Notes: generated by a model not told the origin, from the sequence alone. Counted from the first letter of the stretch, positions 52,688-62,357 are shown. The stretch: DNA of 64,000 nucleotides from Paenibacillus lentus (GCF_003931855.1 NZ_CP034248.1:62001-126000), one strand, 5' to 3'. Numbers and translations: made by a program.

Positions 52688-53083
52688 TTAGAACGATAAG
52701 GATACGTTAGCATCTTTTGCAAAATCAAGAAATGTCACGGCCCCGCCTACTTCGATCCCCTCAACAAAATCCTCTTTCTTCAGGTTCATGACATCCATCG
52801 TCATCTGGCATGCAATCAATTTCACCCCTAGCTCCTGCGCCATGCTTACCAGCTCCGGAATAGAAGGCACATTAGCGTTCTTGAATCCTTCTGCGAAATA
52901 TTCCTTCCCGGCCGGAAGCGGCAATTGCTGATGACCTTGCTTGTGAATCAAATTCAGCCCTTCGAATGTGAAAAAGATAGCTACTTCCGCTTCAGTTGCT
53001 GCTGATGCAGTCGCGATGTTGAACACCTTATACGCGTCGAATAAACCGCCGTTGCTCGCAATAATCGCTACTCTTGTTGACAT
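52688..53083 (-). CDS. DsrE-family sulfur relay protein
   Basis: The 131-residue protein has the DsrE/DsrF-like fold: VAIIASNGGLFDAYKVF at the start, AEVAIFFTFEGLNLI, and a conserved Cys in KLIACQMTMDVM that can carry sulfur. The ATG at 53083 has GGAGG six bases upstream. With the TusA-rhodanese protein encoded just before it, the two together equal the single CstA protein of S. aureus. Confidence 0.9.
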   Translation of the reverse strand: MSTRVAIIASNGGLFDAYKVFNIATASAATEAEVAIFFTFEGLNLIHKQGHQQLPLPAGKEYFAEGFKNANVPSIPELVSMAQELGVKLIACQMTMDVMNLKKEDFVEGIEVGGAVTFLDFAKDANVSLSF

Positions 53084-53141
53084 AATAATACCTCCATGAT
53101 TTTCAATTATTATTTTTGATTTGAACATAGTGGTTCGCCTT

Positions 53142-53732
53142 TTACTTCCCCAACGCCCGTTCAACAGGCCCTTCCCAGTCCGACATGCCGGGTGTTACAT
53201 TCTTTACTTGCTTGAATCCTATGTCAGCAAGCAGCCGGCAAGCAAGATCGCTGCGGCTGCCGGTACGGCATACCACATAAATTTCCTCATCTGGATTCAG
53301 CTCGCCCGCTCGTTGCTCCAGTTCCCCCAGAGGAATCGATCTAGCTCCGGGAATGCGACCGAAGGCATATTCTGCAGGCTCGCGGACATCAAGAATCGTA
53401 ATGGCGTCCTGCCCTGTGATTCTGGCTCGTAAATCCTCATTGGAAGCAATATAGGGGTACTTCTGTTCTTCCTTCACTTCATCCGGTCTCGATTTGCGAA
53501 GATAATGCTTCAGCACTTGATCCTCTTCAATCGTTCCCAGATAATGATGTCCTGTATTTTTCGCCCAACCTTGAATATCAGCCACCGAGCCTCGGTCAGT
53601 TGCCTGAACCTCGATCACCTGACCAGGATCCATTTCATCCATTGCCTTCTTAGTTCTAACTATGGGCAAAGGACACGAAAGCCCTTTGCAGTCCAGTCTT
53701 CTGTTTACTTCCAGCTCTGTAGGTGCGGACAT
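53142..53732 (-). CDS. TusA-rhodanese fusion protein (CstA-like)
   Basis: The 196-residue protein has an N-terminal TusA domain (LDCKGLSCPLPIVRTKKAMD, sulfur Cys in CPLP) and a C-terminal rhodanese domain (ILDVREPAEYAFGRIPGARS and active loop YVVCRTGSRSD). S. aureus CstA combines rhodanese, TusA and a DsrE-like unit, here split over two genes. The CstR operator at 53809-53826 lies 77 bases upstream. Confidence 0.9.
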   Translation of the reverse strand: MSAPTELEVNRRLDCKGLSCPLPIVRTKKAMDEMDPGQVIEVQATDRGSVADIQGWAKNTGHHYLGTIEEDQVLKHYLRKSRPDEVKEEQKYPYIASNEDLRARITGQDAITILDVREPAEYAFGRIPGARSIPLGELEQRAGELNPDEEIYVVCRTGSRSDLACRLLADIGFKQVKNVTPGMSDWEGPVERALGK

Positions 53733-53808
53733 TTCGCTTCCTCCGTTTCTTATTGATTCTTATCTTTCCCAGCCTATGCATTAATGAACCGATTTTTCTT
53801 TTGATACG

Positions 53809-53826
53809 TATACCCCTATGGGTATA
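53809..53826. promoter_or_regulatory. CstR operator upstream of the TusA-rhodanese gene
   Basis: TATACCCCTATGGGTATA is a palindrome with C- and G-tracts, the known form of CsoR/CstR operators. It should place the TusA-rhodanese, DsrE, dioxygenase and TusA genes under CstR. Confidence 0.85.
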
Positions 53827-53902
53827 AATCATAAAGCAAAACGCTGCCGTTGTCAACTTTAATGATCAAATTCTTAGTGTGGTAAAGATAGCCACGATAA
53901 AA

Positions 53903-53946
53903 AACCTCTTCCCTGTAAAAGGCGCTGGCGCCTACAAGAAGAGGTT
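53903..53946 (-). terminator. terminator of the thiamine operon
   Basis: AACCTCTT pairs with AAGAGGTT around an inner GGCGCC-rich hairpin, followed by TTTTTT on the minus strand, just after thiO. Confidence 0.8.
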
Positions 53947-53976
53947 AATAGGAACGGTATGCTTGCTACTACTGAG

Positions 53977-55125
53977 TTACTGCACGATCATAGGATTGAA
54001 TCTTTCCGGCAGGAATGCCGAATAATAGCTTGGCAATTCGAGTCCTTCGATGACATCCGCAACTATTTTGGCTGTCACCGGGCTGAGCAAAATTCCGTTA
54101 CGATAATGTCCTGCGGCAAAGACGATCTGATCAGAGGCTTCAAGCGCTCCTAACAATGGCCGCCCATCCTGGGTGGAGGGACGCAATCCCGCCCACCTAT
54201 GAAAAGGAATTTCCCCCTCCAGAGAAGGAAATAGCCGTTTGTTCCACTTACGCAGGCGATCTATGCCTTTCTCCGTCACTGAAGTATCGAATCCGGCAAT
54301 GTCCTCAGATGCGCCGCATATGACAGTGCCGTTATCTTTGGCTACCACATAACCTTGATTATTAAATACCATACCCCTGACCGTATGCTGAATATTGCTA
54401 TAGGCACAGATTTGGCCGCGAATCGGGTAAATCGGGATGTTGAAATCCAGCGCCTCCGACAGTTCACGAGCCCAGGCACCGGAGCATACAACTAACCGCT
54501 CTGCCGAAAATTCCCGACCATCCCTTGACCTTACGACGATCTCCCTCTGCGATACTTGCCACTGCCGTTGGTGTACATCAAGGATCTCAACGCTTTCCAA
54601 ATGCTCAATAATATTTACGCCTAAGTTGCGGCAGGCCTGCTCTAATGCCTGTACAAAATGCGGAGCGTAAATATGGGTTTCCTCCGGCGTATATAATGCC
54701 GCCTTTATTTCGTTTGATAGGGATGGCTCAATCTGCTTCAGCGCTTCCCCTTCCACAATACAACCGGTAGAACCGTATTCTCTCTGCCAGAGCAGCCTGC
54801 CCTCAAGAGCGAGTATATCGGCCTCATGATAAACCGCATAGAGACTGCCGGTTTGGCTGTATTCAAACGATTGTCCCGAAATTTCTCTAACCTCCGCTTG
54901 CCATGCTGGATAAAGTTGCAAACTGTCCAGACATAGACGGAAAAAGGAATCGGGTTCCACCAGATTTTCCGAGTATGGAGCCAGCATGCCCGCAGCCGCT
55001 CCTGAAGCTTGCCCGCCACAGCGGCCAATCTCGAGCAGAGTTACTCTGTGCCCACGCTTTTGTAATTCAAAAGCACAAGATAGGCCTATGATCCCGCCTC
55101 CCATAATAACTACATTTCGGTTCAT
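53977..55125 (-). CDS. thiO: glycine oxidase ThiO
   Basis: ThiO oxidises glycine to dehydroglycine (iminoacetate) for thiazole formation. The roughly 382-residue FAD enzyme has VVIMGGGIIGLSCAFELQKRG at its start in DAO form, with GGQASGAAAGMLAPYSE near residue 45 and FAAGHYRNGILLSPVTAK at the end. The ATG at 55125 is preferred with GGGAG upstream; the ATG at 55152 has no site. It is the last gene of thiE-thiS-thiG-thiO. Confidence 0.92.
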   Translation of the reverse strand: MNRNVVIMGGGIIGLSCAFELQKRGHRVTLLEIGRCGGQASGAAAGMLAPYSENLVEPDSFFRLCLDSLQLYPAWQAEVREISGQSFEYSQTGSLYAVYHEADILALEGRLLWQREYGSTGCIVEGEALKQIEPSLSNEIKAALYTPEETHIYAPHFVQALEQACRNLGVNIIEHLESVEILDVHQRQWQVSQREIVVRSRDGREFSAERLVVCSGAWARELSEALDFNIPIYPIRGQICAYSNIQHTVRGMVFNNQGYVVAKDNGTVICGASEDIAGFDTSVTEKGIDRLRKWNKRLFPSLEGEIPFHRWAGLRPSTQDGRPLLGALEASDQIVFAAGHYRNGILLSPVTAKIVADVIEGLELPSYYSAFLPERFNPMIVQ

Positions 55126-55156
55126 ACCATCGCTCCCGTATTGTCCACTCATAGGT

Positions 55157-55936
55157 TTATTTCAATATGAACTCTTCCAGCCCGCTGCTTGCGGAAGCGT
55201 ACTTCTTGCGGGCAATTCGCCCGGACAAATAAGCAAGCCGCCCCGCTTCTATGGCATGCCTCATCGCCGCAGCCATCATCACCGGATCCGTCGCTTTGGC
55301 TACCGGCGTATTCATGAGTACCCCATCTACTCCGAGCTCCATCGCCTTTGTGACATCGCTGGCCGTTCCTAGACCCGCATCAACGATAACGGGGACTCCG
55401 GCTTCTTCGACGATAAGACCAAGGTTATAGGGATTTAGAATGCCCAGTCCTGTGCCAATCGGTGCCGCCCCCGGCATAATCGCCGCTGCTCCCGCCTCTT
55501 CAAGATGTCGGCAAATGACAGGATCATCAGAAATGTAGGGCAGGACGGTAAACCCTTCTTTTACGAGTGCTTCCGTGGCCTTTAACGTCTCAATCGGATC
55601 AGGCAGAAGCGTTCTAGCATTCACACTAATCTCTACTTTAATCCAGTCGCTAAGGCCGGAGGCCCTGGCGAGACGAGCGATGCGAATAGCTTCTTCTGCC
55701 GTCCTTGCACCAGATGTATTCGGTAAATATCGATAGGTTTCATGCTGCAAATGCTGCAGGATGGAGTCATCCTCTACCGCGTCCAAATTGATGCGCCGAA
55801 TCGCAAAAGTGAGCACCTCGGCTCCCGACGCTTTAATGGCTTCCTGTTGGACGAACGGATTCGGGAACAACCCCGTCCCTATAAAAAAGCGCGAGGACAA
55901 CGATTGATCGCCAATACACAAATTATCGTTTTTCAT
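55157..55936 (-). CDS. thiG: thiazole synthase ThiG
   Basis: ThiG joins deoxyxylulose phosphate, dehydroglycine and ThiS-thiocarboxylate sulfur to form the thiazole ring. The 259-residue TIM-barrel protein has [12 protein letters not shown], the active Lys in DWIKVEI near residue 98, and [17 protein letters not shown] with [11 protein letters not shown]. It follows thiS by four bases. Confidence 0.95.
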   Translation of the reverse strand: MKNDNLCIGDQSLSSRFFIGTGLFPNPFVQQEAIKASGAEVLTFAIRRINLDAVEDDSILQHLQHETYRYLPNTSGARTAEEAIRIARLARASGLSDWIKVEISVNARTLLPDPIETLKATEALVKEGFTVLPYISDDPVICRHLEEAGAAAIMPGAAPIGTGLGILNPYNLGLIVEEAGVPVIVDAGLGTASDVTKAMELGVDGVLMNTPVAKATDPVMMAAAMRHAIEAGRLAYLSGRIARKKYASASSGLEEFILK

Positions 55937-55940
55937 CCGT

Positions 55941-56156
55941 TTAGCCCCCTCCTACAAAGTGAACTAGTTCAATGACCATTCCCGTGGTGGTACGTGTGTC
56001 ATCCCATTGCTCCGGCGTTAGGATTTTCCCATCAGCTTCCACGATTACCGGCTTGCCTGTCAAGCCAAAATGAGCGATCACATCTTGAATAGTACCTGCC
56101 TCCAAGGTATGAAGAACCCCATTCACCTTAAGGTCAACAGACTCCCTATACTCCAT
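55941..56156 (-). CDS. thiS: sulfur carrier protein ThiS
   Basis: The 71-residue ubiquitin-fold carrier ends in VHFVGGG, whose terminal Gly-Gly becomes the thiocarboxylate. The ATG at 56156 has AAGGAGGAGC upstream; the longer reading from 56213 runs into thiE and is unlikely. Its start overlaps the thiE stop by 11 bases. Confidence 0.92.
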   Translation of the reverse strand: MEYRESVDLKVNGVLHTLEAGTIQDVIAHFGLTGKPVIVEADGKILTPEQWDDTRTTTGMVIELVHFVGGG

Positions 56157-56781
56157 GAATAGCTCCTCCTTGTTCCAGTTTTCGAATAAAAGCTTCACAT
56201 GTCCTTCTGACATTGAGACTGCCTACAATTTCGGTAACCGCACATATTCGCTTCGCTCCAGCAGCAAGGACTTCATCGACATTGTGCAGCTTGATGCCGC
56301 CAATCGCCACAAAAGGTATGCGAATTCTCGCAGCTACCTCGCGGACGTAGGAGAGCGTCACCGGCTCCGCATCGGCCTTCGTAGCTGTCGGATAGATCGG
56401 GCCAACACCGATATAGTCCGCTCCCTGCTGTTCGGCTAATAGCGCCTCTTCGATCGCATGCGTGGAAATCCCGATGATTTTATCGCCCACCAGCTTTCTG
56501 GCAGCCAGCAGCGGTGTATCGCCCTGACCCAAATGGATACCGTCAGCATTTACTTCAAGTGCAATGTCGATATAATCGTTAACAATAAAAGGGACATCAT
56601 ACCTGCGCGTTAATTCGCGAAGCACCTTCGCCTTCTCGAGGACCACAGCCCGGTCACTGTGCTTGTCCCGAAGCTGCACGATATCGGCGCCGCCAAGAAT
56701 GGCCTCCTCCATCACTTCGGCAAGCTCTCTGCCGGGATGGCTTCGTTCATCGGTAATAGCATACAAACGAAAATCTCTCAT
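56146..56781 (-). CDS. thiE: thiamine-phosphate synthase ThiE
   Basis: ThiE couples HMP pyrophosphate to thiazole phosphate. The 211-residue TIM-barrel protein has VQLRDKHSDRA, FIVNDYIDIALEVNADGIHL, GADYIGVGPIYPTATKADA and PFVAIGGI, all family signatures. The ATG has AGGTAGAG upstream. It is the first gene behind the TPP riboswitch. Confidence 0.95.
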   Translation of the reverse strand: MRDFRLYAITDERSHPGRELAEVMEEAILGGADIVQLRDKHSDRAVVLEKAKVLRELTRRYDVPFIVNDYIDIALEVNADGIHLGQGDTPLLAARKLVGDKIIGISTHAIEEALLAEQQGADYIGVGPIYPTATKADAEPVTLSYVREVAARIRIPFVAIGGIKLHNVDEVLAAGAKRICAVTEIVGSLNVRRTCEAFIRKLEQGGAIHGV

Positions 56782-56833
56782 CTGTTAACTCTACCTCCGT
56801 TCTATATTTGCCGGCCCATACCACGCAAAAAAA

Positions 56834-56965
56834 CCATTCGAGAATACACGAATGGTAAGGTTCGATATGTTCTCTACGCCAGCATTACCTGGATCAGATT
56901 AACGGTCAGGAACATCAGGTTCCAATCTCAGCCGGACTTCATCCAGCACCCGCACTCCATATTCA
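56834..56965 (-). promoter_or_regulatory. TPP riboswitch with downstream terminator
   Basis: On the minus strand the leader contains CTGAGATTGGAACC, then CCTGACCGTTAATCTGATCC and GGTAATGCTGGCGTAGAGA, the conserved THI-box blocks (about 56868-56965). It is followed by a hairpin CCATTCG...CGAATGG and seven T (56827-56855), the expression platform. Thiamine pyrophosphate should terminate transcription before thiE. Confidence 0.93.
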
Positions 56966-57050
56966 GTTATTTCCACTATAACTTACCACGCCTATCTTCG
57001 CAAGATGATCGTCACCAATCCCGATACTATTCTCTCTTTCGGAAAATTAC

Positions 57051-57076
57051 ATCCCCCTCTAATACTAGAGGGGGAT
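57051..57076. terminator. hairpin between the thiamine leader and the 57-kb pseudogene
   Basis: ATCCCCCTCTA and TAGAGGGGGAT pair across four bases. It probably terminates transcription from the right. Confidence 0.65.
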
Positions 57077-57081
57077 GATGA

Positions 57082-57481
57082 TTAATATTCCGTGTTGTTT
57101 AATTCAGTTACATGTTTAACCTCGTACCATTTCTGCCCTACTTTGGAGTACAGGGTATTCGTCATCGTAACCTTTCTTGAACTGCTATCGGTTCGAAAGA
57201 TGGCTTCCTTCATATTTGAAATATTACAGCTGTCGATAAGTACATTTACAGTGAAGGTCGTTCCCCCATTTTGACGGATGAATTTCCCTGGCATTAATTT
57301 GAAATACCTTATCGCTACCGTCGTAAGCCTCACCGCCGTTTAGAGTCACCGTCCCCGATTGCTTAATCGTCAATGCGTCCTCGCCAATATCCAGCCATAC
57401 GATGTTCGCCAGATAAGCATCCCCATAGGTATGAATCCCATCAAGCCCTTTCAGCTTCAACTCGAGAAGCGAAAGGGCCAT
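57082..57481 (-). pseudogene. frameshifted hypothetical gene
   Basis: Two pieces in different frames appear to form one protein of about 135 residues. The first reads [20 protein letters not shown] and [20 protein letters not shown]. The second reads [20 protein letters not shown] and ends KVGQKWYEVKHVTELNNTEY. The switch lies between about 57270 and 57310. A sequencing error is an alternative. No family is recognised, and there is no ribosome-binding site at the likely start. Confidence 0.45.
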
Positions 57482-57500
57482 AGCAAAGATGTTATAACTA

Positions 57501-58709
57501 CTACTTACGAACAACCGTGTATCCTTTATCCTCGAGCAGCTTGATGATTCCATGCTCTCCCAAATAGTGAGCTGCCCCTACGACGATGAAATATTGTTCG
57601 TTTTTCCCGTTTTTCAAATATCCATCGACTTTGTCAGCCATGACTATGTTGCGGTCGATCAGCATTGCCTTGTTGTATTCCTCATCTTCGGAAAAACTGT
57701 TCGTCAGCTCCAGCAGCTGCTCGTCATTGCCTGTTTTCCAGATCTCTGCCATCTGATTCACGCTCTCATCCAACACATCGAAATGATCTAATACCGCATT
57801 TAGGTTCTTCTCTTGTAGTTCTTTGGAGAAACCGTTGAACATGCTCAGCTGAGACGCATAGGATTCCAGCTCGATGATCGGCAGTTTACGCTCCATGGCT
57901 TTCTGGATGAAATACAGATCGACACCTGCAGCCGCTTCATATCCCGCATCCATCGATTTTAGGCTAGTCATGGTCAGCTCTACAACCCAAGGCTTAAAGA
58001 CATCAAAGGCGTTTGGCTCTATCCCGTTTTGCCGCAGAATTTCGCCAACCTTCGCATACGTATCCTCGGACACATGATCCTTCAGTGTCGTGCCGTCTTG
58101 ATACGTTCCCAAATCCATGATCATCTTCTGATTAGCCTCATCAGCTGCTCTACTAACATCAATTTCCACACCCAGATAATCAGCCTCAGCAAAAGCCTCT
58201 TCGTACTCCGAGCGCAGTGGATAGAAGCTATCATCGGCAAAATGCATCGATCCTACCAGATACGCAGTATTTCCGTTATTTTTGACCTCCCACAGGAAAC
58301 CGCGGGCACCTTGTCCCGTTGCTTTGGAGATGAGAATGACGGTGCGGGATTGCTGATCCCAGTGAACAGCGTAGCCTGCGGCTTCTCCAACAATCCGAAC
58401 CGGCGCATACTTCACACCGTTAATCAACTGGGTCTTGCTGTTCAGCGTGATCTCCTTGCCGTTAATAACGACATAAATAGCATCATCCTGCACATCGCCA
58501 AGTTCGGCATTCATCGCTTGAAGTGTTGCTTCCAGCGGCACCATCGTTGTCCCCTGATCGACAATAGGCGCATTCATTGCAAATTCAACGTTTCGGTTGT
58601 TGATTTTTAATGCTGCTTGCTGTGGAGCGGCCATAGCCGCCGGAGCTGCTGCTGAGAGTAGACCGACAGAAATCAAGAGTGATAAGAGTGATCGTCTCCA
58701 ACTTTTCAC
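57501..58709 (-). CDS. secreted TraB/GumN family protein with copper-amine-oxidase-like N-terminal domain
   Basis: A signal peptide (about residues 1-28, ending AMAAPQ) is followed by a copper-amine-oxidase N-terminal-like domain (about 33-130: [38 protein letters not shown]), common in Paenibacillus surface proteins, and a TraB/PrgY/GumN domain (about 135-400) with [31 protein letters not shown], and [14 protein letters not shown]. The GSMH and GAAH motifs are those of TraB-type putative metalloproteases. The GTG start has AAAGGAG upstream. Confidence 0.87.
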   Translation of the reverse strand: MKSWRRSLLSLLISVGLLSAAAPAAMAAPQQAALKINNRNVEFAMNAPIVDQGTTMVPLEATLQAMNAELGDVQDDAIYVVINGKEITLNSKTQLINGVKYAPVRIVGEAAGYAVHWDQQSRTVILISKATGQGARGFLWEVKNNGNTAYLVGSMHFADDSFYPLRSEYEEAFAEADYLGVEIDVSRAADEANQKMIMDLGTYQDGTTLKDHVSEDTYAKVGEILRQNGIEPNAFDVFKPWVVELTMTSLKSMDAGYEAAAGVDLYFIQKAMERKLPIIELESYASQLSMFNGFSKELQEKNLNAVLDHFDVLDESVNQMAEIWKTGNDEQLLELTNSFSEDEEYNKAMLIDRNIVMADKVDGYLKNGKNEQYFIVVGAAHYLGEHGIIKLLEDKGYTVVRK

Positions 58710-58767
58710 AATCTTTATTCTCCTTTGTTTTAAAATTTCTTACCATTTATTTTGCTATCCTTCCATA

Positions 58768-60060
58768 CTAAATCTTGTATGCCTTCATCGCTTTGCGCAG
58801 TTCCTTCAACGTAGGACGCTTACCGTACAGCAAGACCCCAGTACGATAAATTTTGGCTGCCAGCCAGCTAAAGAAGATAATAGCTACGAGCAGAATCAAT
58901 AAGGACAATCCAATTTCCAGGTAAGTAGCGTTCCCTATTCCAAAGCGAAGCAGGATCGTCACCGGAGATACAAATGGAATATAGGAGCATACTTTAAGCA
59001 GCAGGGAATTCGGCGCTGACAAGCTAAACATAGCCACATAGAACGCCGCTAAAGATAACATCGTAATCGGCATAACCGCCTGGCCAAGATCCTCCGTACG
59101 GCTAACGATAGAACCAACTGCCGCATATAAGGTGGCATACAGAAAGTAGCCTAGAATGTAGAAGAGCAAACCGACAAACACAATTTCTAAGTTGATTTGC
59201 GATAAATCCAAGTTGATGCTGGCCAAGGATGCCTGATTATACGGCAATGCTAGATTGGCGGCGACTACCGCGATAAAAATTACGATTTGTAACAGCCCGA
59301 TCAGGAACATCGCCAGAATTTTGCCGAACATTTGCGTTAACGGTGAAACACTCGTCACAAGAATTTCCATGATACGCGAGCTTTTCTCGGACGTTACCTC
59401 AGCCGCAATCATGTTGCCCGTCATCATATTCGTCATAAAGAACAGGATGATAAGCGCATATACGATCACATAGTTGATAGGAGCAGGTTTTTCACTTTCC
59501 TCTGCCGCTCCAGCACTGCCACTCCCAGCAGCCTCATCAACCTTCTGCTCCTCAATAACCACAGGCGCACTAATCGCTGCGATTTGTTCATCCGTTAAAG
59601 AGCTTCCTTGCGTCACATACTGCATCTTGACGTTCTCTAAGGCAGACTGAAGCAGTGAATGAAGCGTCCAATCCATACTGTCCTTCTTGCTGGTGTAAAT
59701 GACCTTCGGGAATTGGGAGCCGACCGATTCACCGAACTCTAAGTAACCTTTGATCTTCCCGCTCTCAAAGTCATTTTTCAAAGCCTGCTCATTAGCCTGC
59801 TCGTATTTGATGATAGAGATTTTAGCGTCCGGCTGTTTGTCGATAAAGGATTCCAGAGATTCCGCAATTTCAGCCTGGTTGCCATAGACAAGACCGATTT
59901 GCGCCTCTGTGCTCTCATTGCCGGAAAACAATTGAATAAAATACGGCACATGAATACCGATCGTCAACAAGACCGCGAAAATAAGGGTGGTAACGACGAA
60001 TGATTTCGTTTTAACCTTATTGGAGAATGTGAAATTAATAATCGGCAGCATCTTATTCAT
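58768..60060 (-). CDS. ABC-2 type exporter permease (NatB/YhaP-like)
   Basis: The roughly 430-residue protein has one N-terminal helix, a large extracytoplasmic domain (about 45-180), and five to six C-terminal helices, with SSRIMEILVTSVSPLTQMFG as the coupling helix, typical of NatB/YhaP permeases. It overlaps the ATPase gene by eight bases. The ATG at 60060 has GAGGTAG upstream. Substrate is unknown; relatives extrude sodium or lipophilic drugs. Confidence 0.87.
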   Translation of the reverse strand: MNKMLPIINFTFSNKVKTKSFVVTTLIFAVLLTIGIHVPYFIQLFSGNESTEAQIGLVYGNQAEIAESLESFIDKQPDAKISIIKYEQANEQALKNDFESGKIKGYLEFGESVGSQFPKVIYTSKKDSMDWTLHSLLQSALENVKMQYVTQGSSLTDEQIAAISAPVVIEEQKVDEAAGSGSAGAAEESEKPAPINYVIVYALIILFFMTNMMTGNMIAAEVTSEKSSRIMEILVTSVSPLTQMFGKILAMFLIGLLQIVIFIAVVAANLALPYNQASLASINLDLSQINLEIVFVGLLFYILGYFLYATLYAAVGSIVSRTEDLGQAVMPITMLSLAAFYVAMFSLSAPNSLLLKVCSYIPFVSPVTILLRFGIGNATYLEIGLSLLILLVAIIFFSWLAAKIYRTGVLLYGKRPTLKELRKAMKAYKI

Positions 60061-60958
60061 GAGTCTCACCTACCTCTTTAATGAAGATTTGATTCAACGT
60101 CGGTTCCTTGATTTCAAAATGCTCTACCGTGCTTTCGCTCATGGCATGACGCAGAATTTCTTGCGCGGCCGATATATCGGAGATGCGGATTAAATAACCG
60201 CGTTCACGTCGCTCTACACGCTCAACTCCAGAAATTCCCTCCAGCCCCATTACCGGACCCGTCGTATGCAGAAGCACCTCTTCCCTCGGATAACGTTGCT
60301 TAATCTCCTGAATATTTCCTTGCAGCACCGTATTCGAACGCTGAAGAATCGTAATATTGCTGCACAGCTCCTCTACATGCTCCATGCGGTGAGTAGAGAA
60401 CAGGATGCTCGTTCCTTCGTCCCGCAGCTCCTTAACTGTCGCTTTGAGCAGTTCAACATTAACAGGATCGAGTCCACTAAAAGCCTCGTCCAGAATCAAT
60501 ATTTTCGGCCTGTGTACAACAGCTGCGATGAAGCCCATCTTTTGTTGATTTCCTTTGGACAGTTCTTCGATTTTCCTATTGTAATAATCTGATGCCTCGA
60601 AGCGCTCAAGCCAGTAACGCAGACTCTTATCCGCCTCCTTTGCAGACATCCCCTTCAGCCGGGCCAAATAAATAATTTGCTCGCTAACCTTGACTTTAGG
60701 GTATAGCCCCCGTTCTTCAGGCAAATAACCCATGTTATGCTGCAGTTCACTGCTGTACTTCTGTCCATGATACAGAATCTGCCCATCATCGGGATAAATC
60801 AGGCCGAGCACCATGCGCATCGTCGTCGTCTTTCCCGCTCCATTACCGCCTAGCAGTCCGTAAATTTCCCCTTCCTCCACTTGCAGAGAAATTTGACTCA
60901 CGGCCGTTTTATCTCCAAACTGCTTTGTTACCTGATCCAGTACTAATGGTTTAGCCAT
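60053..60958 (-). CDS. ABC transporter ATP-binding protein (NatA/YhaQ-like)
   Basis: The 301-residue ATPase has Walker A GGNGAGKTT, signature ELSKGNQQK, Walker B ILILDEAFSGLDP and H-loop STHRMEHVE, then a C-terminal DUF4162-like extension (about 215-300) seen in YhaQ-type ATPases. AAAGGGAG precedes the ATG. It is paired with the ABC-2 permease downstream. Confidence 0.9.
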   Translation of the reverse strand: MAKPLVLDQVTKQFGDKTAVSQISLQVEEGEIYGLLGGNGAGKTTTMRMVLGLIYPDDGQILYHGQKYSSELQHNMGYLPEERGLYPKVKVSEQIIYLARLKGMSAKEADKSLRYWLERFEASDYYNRKIEELSKGNQQKMGFIAAVVHRPKILILDEAFSGLDPVNVELLKATVKELRDEGTSILFSTHRMEHVEELCSNITILQRSNTVLQGNIQEIKQRYPREEVLLHTTGPVMGLEGISGVERVERRERGYLIRISDISAAQEILRHAMSESTVEHFEIKEPTLNQIFIKEVGETHE

Positions 60959-60981
60959 CGTTCCACTCCCTTTTTTTGCTT

Positions 60982-61902
60982 TTAGAAATCAATGTTCCGG
61001 GTGATGCCCTGAATCGGGTGATACCCCTGAATCCATAATTCAAGAACCTCTTCAAGTTCAAGCGCGCGGCTTCGCAATACTTGAAGCTGTTTGGACTGCT
61101 GCAAATCGGCAATAATACCTTCATCACGCACAATCAATTTATGAACTGACGGCTCCTCCTCTTCATGCTGGATAATATCAGTTCTCTCCCTCAGTTCAGA
61201 ACGATCACCGCGAACCCAAACCTCATAGCAGCATCCATAAAGTATATCTTTCTCCACCATGCCCAGTACTTCACCTCGATGCACCAGCACGATATAATCG
61301 GCAAGCCGCTTTACTTCCTCTACAATATGGGTTGCCATAATGATCGTTACGTCCTCACCAACCATGCATTTCTGAAGCTCGTCAATCATATCCTTCCAAG
61401 CAAAGGGATCTAATCCGGACGAGAGCTCATCGAGAATTAGCAGCTTTGGATTCGTAGCAAGCGCTGCCGCAACCTCAAATTTTCGGCGTTCGCCTTTGGA
61501 CATCCGGTTTAACCGCTCTTTCCTAGGCACATCGAATTTAGTCATCAAGCGATCAAATCGCTCCTGATCCCAGGTCGGATACCAATGAGCCCGAAAGCTC
61601 GCGGCCTGCTCTGCCGTCTCAAAGTTTTCCTCAGTCAATGGATTCTCCGCCACATAAGCGATTTTACTTCTAATTTCCAACGGCAGCTCTCCGGCTCCCT
61701 CTTCCCCAAACCATCTTATTTCTCCCTCATCCGGTAAAAGACTCTGTGTCATCATATGGAGTATTGTACTTTTGCCAGAGCCGTTAGAGCCGACTAGCGC
61801 AACGATATACCCTTGAGGAATTTGGAGATTCATCGGGCCGACGGTTCTCTGCCGGCGTTTCTTTACGACATTCTTGATCTCCAGCGCTAATGTTTCCGTC
61901 AT
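60982..61902 (-). CDS. ABC transporter ATP-binding protein (YtrB-like)
   Basis: The 306-residue ATPase has Walker A GSNGSGKST, signature RMSKGERRKF, Walker B LLILDELSSGLDP and H-loop ATHIVEEV. Its ATG overlaps the GntR regulator stop by four bases, the arrangement of ytrAB operons that respond to cell-wall antibiotics in Bacillus. The partner permease would be the gene at 62358-63092. Confidence 0.88.
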   Translation of the reverse strand: MTETLALEIKNVVKKRRQRTVGPMNLQIPQGYIVALVGSNGSGKSTILHMMTQSLLPDEGEIRWFGEEGAGELPLEIRSKIAYVAENPLTEENFETAEQAASFRAHWYPTWDQERFDRLMTKFDVPRKERLNRMSKGERRKFEVAAALATNPKLLILDELSSGLDPFAWKDMIDELQKCMVGEDVTIIMATHIVEEVKRLADYIVLVHRGEVLGMVEKDILYGCCYEVWVRGDRSELRERTDIIQHEEEEPSVHKLIVRDEGIIADLQQSKQLQVLRSRALELEEVLELWIQGYHPIQGITRNIDF

Positions 61903-62312
61903 TTCTTTTTCTCCTCCCCAACCTCGGACTGGTACTTGTCTTTAATGATTTTGAGAAAAAGAGCCTTCAGCTCCTCCTCGCTATATTGAACCGATAAGCC
62001 CGCATCGACTGCAGCTTCTACGGCCTCCTGCACGACCATCCTGCGATATTCACTCCTTTCGCTTTGTCCAACCCGGGCTACGAATGTGCCGGTTCCTTGC
62101 TTTGTAAGTAACAGCCCCTCGTTCTCCAAATCCTGATATACCCTGCGAACCGTAATTACACTGCATTTTAAACTGCTTGCAAATTCCCGGATAGAAGGAA
62201 GCAGCGTCCCCTCTTCAATCTGTCCACTAACGATTAACGAGCGCAGCTGTGTCTCGATTTGAAAATATAATGGCTCTGCGCTATTCTCATTGATCTGAAT
62301 GGGAATCCACAC
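61899..62312 (-). CDS. GntR-family regulator, YtrA subfamily
   Basis: The 137-residue repressor has an N-terminal winged helix (AEPLYFQIETQLRSLIVSG, then LPSIREFASSLKCSVITVRR and LTKQGTGTFVA) and only a short C-terminal dimerisation helix pair, the hallmark of the YtrA subfamily that controls ABC transporters. The GTG start has GGAGGTGA seven bases upstream. The palindrome at 63162-63183 is its likely operator. Confidence 0.9.
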   Translation of the reverse strand: MWIPIQINENSAEPLYFQIETQLRSLIVSGQIEEGTLLPSIREFASSLKCSVITVRRVYQDLENEGLLLTKQGTGTFVARVGQSERSEYRRMVVQEAVEAAVDAGLSVQYSEEELKALFLKIIKDKYQSEVGEEKKK

Positions 62313-62357
62313 CTTTCATTCACCTCCGGGCCATACACTTCGAAAATGTAGCTATGA

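Noticed and set aside
51100..52690. Defined inverted repeats for the IS1182/IS4-like element
   Set aside because: Short shared strings such as ATTTCATAA occur on both sides, but no convincing paired ends or target duplication could be aligned by eye.
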